This document shows positions 33,231-33,962 of a stretch of 33,962 nucleotides of DNA, piece by piece. Both the position numbers and the translations under genes were made by a program. The DNA comes from JAHJTW01 sp964545545 (GTDB lineage Bacteria; Krumholzibacteriota; Krumholzibacteriia; LZORAL124-64-63), in NCBI GenBank assembly GCA_964545545.1, contig CAZJGK010000029.1:1-33962 (forward strand), in the 5' to 3' direction. The notes beneath the pieces are model-generated. The model saw only the letters and a list, made by a program, of their open reading frames with translations. It ran no database searches and was not told where the DNA came from. Positions within the stretch are counted from its first letter, which is position 1. Each line of letters opens with the position of its first letter.

Positions 33231-33838
33231 CCAAGCCTGATTCCCAACACGCCATCGGCGTGGGCTGGACTGGAGCCAGCGGCCTGGTATACGGCGTGCG
33301 TCTGGTCGCAGCGCTGCTGGAAGCCGGTCGCGACGTGAACCTGGTGGTCTCGGCTGCAGTGTCACAAACCGCTCCGGTGGAACTGGATCATGCGGTGGAC
33401 GAGGTCATCGCCGGGCTGAAGGACAAGGGACCCGGCCGTTTGCGTGTCTTCGGCCTGCGGGAATTCACCGCGCCGTTGGCCAGCGGCTCGGCCCGGGGCG
33501 GTCCTTTTGTGGTGATTCCCTGCACCATGGGAACGGTGGGGCGTATTCTGGCCGGCACGAGCGACACCCTGTTGTTGCGCGCGGCCGACGTGTGTTTGAA
33601 GGAACGGCGGCCGTTGATCCTGGTGCCTCGCGAGACGCCCCTGGCCACCCACCACCTGCAGAATCTGGCGCGGTTGAGTGAACTGGGCGCCCTGGTGATT
33701 CCCGCCGCCCCGGGATTTTACCACCGTCCCCGGAGCATCGATGATCTGGTGGACTTCATCGTCCAAAGAGTGTGCGATCATCTGCAGGTGGACGTGGACC
33801 TGGTCCAACGGTGGGATGGCGGCGGACAAAATCAATAG
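33227..33838 (+). CDS. ubiX: UbiX-type flavin prenyltransferase (MqnM-like)
   Basis: 203 aa from GTG at 33227, overlapping the menG stop, with AAGGAG (33215-33220) upstream. The FMN-binding GWTGASGLVYGVRL near residue 13, PCTMGTVGRILAGTSDTLLLRAADV and LILVPRETPL are family signatures. The enzyme joins dimethylallyl phosphate to FMN to make the cofactor needed by UbiD. Its place after ubiD and menG completes the maturation pair. Confidence 0.92.
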   Translation: MTKPDSQHAIGVGWTGASGLVYGVRLVAALLEAGRDVNLVVSAAVSQTAPVELDHAVDEVIAGLKDKGPGRLRVFGLREFTAPLASGSARGGPFVVIPCTMGTVGRILAGTSDTLLLRAADVCLKERRPLILVPRETPLATHHLQNLARLSELGALVIPAAPGFYHRPRSIDDLVDFIVQRVCDHLQVDVDLVQRWDGGGQNQ

Positions 33839-33865
33839 CCTGAATTTTCTCCTGCGAGGATACCC

Positions 33866-33962
33866 GTGACCCTGATTGCCCGCTACACCTCCCTGGTCAA
33901 GTTCGAACACACCAAATTCTCCCTGCCGTATGCCCTGATATCCCTGCTGGTGGCCGCGCGCG
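33866..33962 (+). CDS. UbiA-family prenyltransferase (MqnP-like), N-terminal fragment
   Basis: The window ends 32 codons into this gene. GTG at 33866 follows GCGAGGA. The visible residues include VKFEHTKFSLPYALISLL, the start of helix 1 of UbiA-type membrane prenyltransferases (KFEHTLFALPFA in related MqnP/UbiA). It should attach the polyprenyl tail to the aromatic head group before UbiD acts. It lies 27 bp after ubiX in the same operon. Confidence 0.85.
   Translation, partial: MTLIARYTSLVKFEHTKFSLPYALISLLVAAR

Noticed and set aside
1..33962. CRISPR arrays, toxin-antitoxin, restriction or phage-defence genes
   Set aside because: No regularly spaced direct repeats and no nuclease, methylase-specificity or toxin signatures were seen; the methyltransferases present are of the glycan/quinone/ovothiol types.

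Overview
The window is GC-rich, densely packed bacterial DNA with short intergenic gaps, many 4-bp stop/start overlaps and several GTG or TTG starts. A signal-peptide 5'-nucleotidase, a lipoprotein and late genes of what looks like the futalosine menaquinone route point to an anaerobic or facultative Gram-negative-type bacterium, probably from a poorly cultured lineage. FCB-group or deltaproteobacterial relatives are my guess; the sequence does not settle it. No rRNA, tRNA, CRISPR array, integrase or transposase gene was seen.

Region 1 (1-692): the 3' end of a fibronectin type III repeat protein, closed by a strong terminator. Region 2 (730-13174): a nonulosonic (pseudaminic/legionaminic-like) acid and surface-glycan locus in two divergent operons that meet at about 9657-9730. 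The minus-strand operon, in transcription order, is pseB-like dehydratase, pseC-like aminotransferase, a NeuB/PseG (SpsE-SpsG) fusion, a GH57-like hydrolase, a glycosyltransferase with a C-terminal methyltransferase-like domain, and a methyltransferase paralogous to that domain. The plus-strand operon is an SpsF-type cytidylyltransferase, a PseA-type N-acetyl sugar amidotransferase, a zinc-ribbon methyltransferase and a membrane-anchored DUF302 protein. Together they could make, activate and amidinate a nine-carbon sugar and add it to a surface structure. No PseH acetyltransferase and no HisH/HisF-type ammonia partner is visible.

Region 3 (13224-19553): a small membrane protein, a BtuF-like binding protein without a signal peptide, a DinB-family protein, a sulfotransferase, a GT4 glycosyltransferase and a full-length three-domain OvoA for ovothiol synthesis. 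Region 4 (19573-25951): an isocitrate/isopropylmalate dehydrogenase family enzyme, a polytopic GT-C-like membrane protein, a secreted 5'-nucleotidase, an AIM24-family protein, and an NTT-like transporter whose last codons lie inside a palindromic REP-like element.

Region 5 (25952-28049): a visibly AT-richer island with a Ycf48-like repeat lipoprotein that is frameshifted at an 8-G tract. Region 6 (28050-33962): an ACT-domain protein behind a near-consensus sigma70-type promoter, an HDOD-REC-GGDEF signalling protein, and the cluster ubiD-ubiE/menG-ubiX-ubiA(partial), most simply read as mqnL-menG-mqnM-mqnP. No stretch over 300 bases lacks a gene; the longer gaps are described individually.
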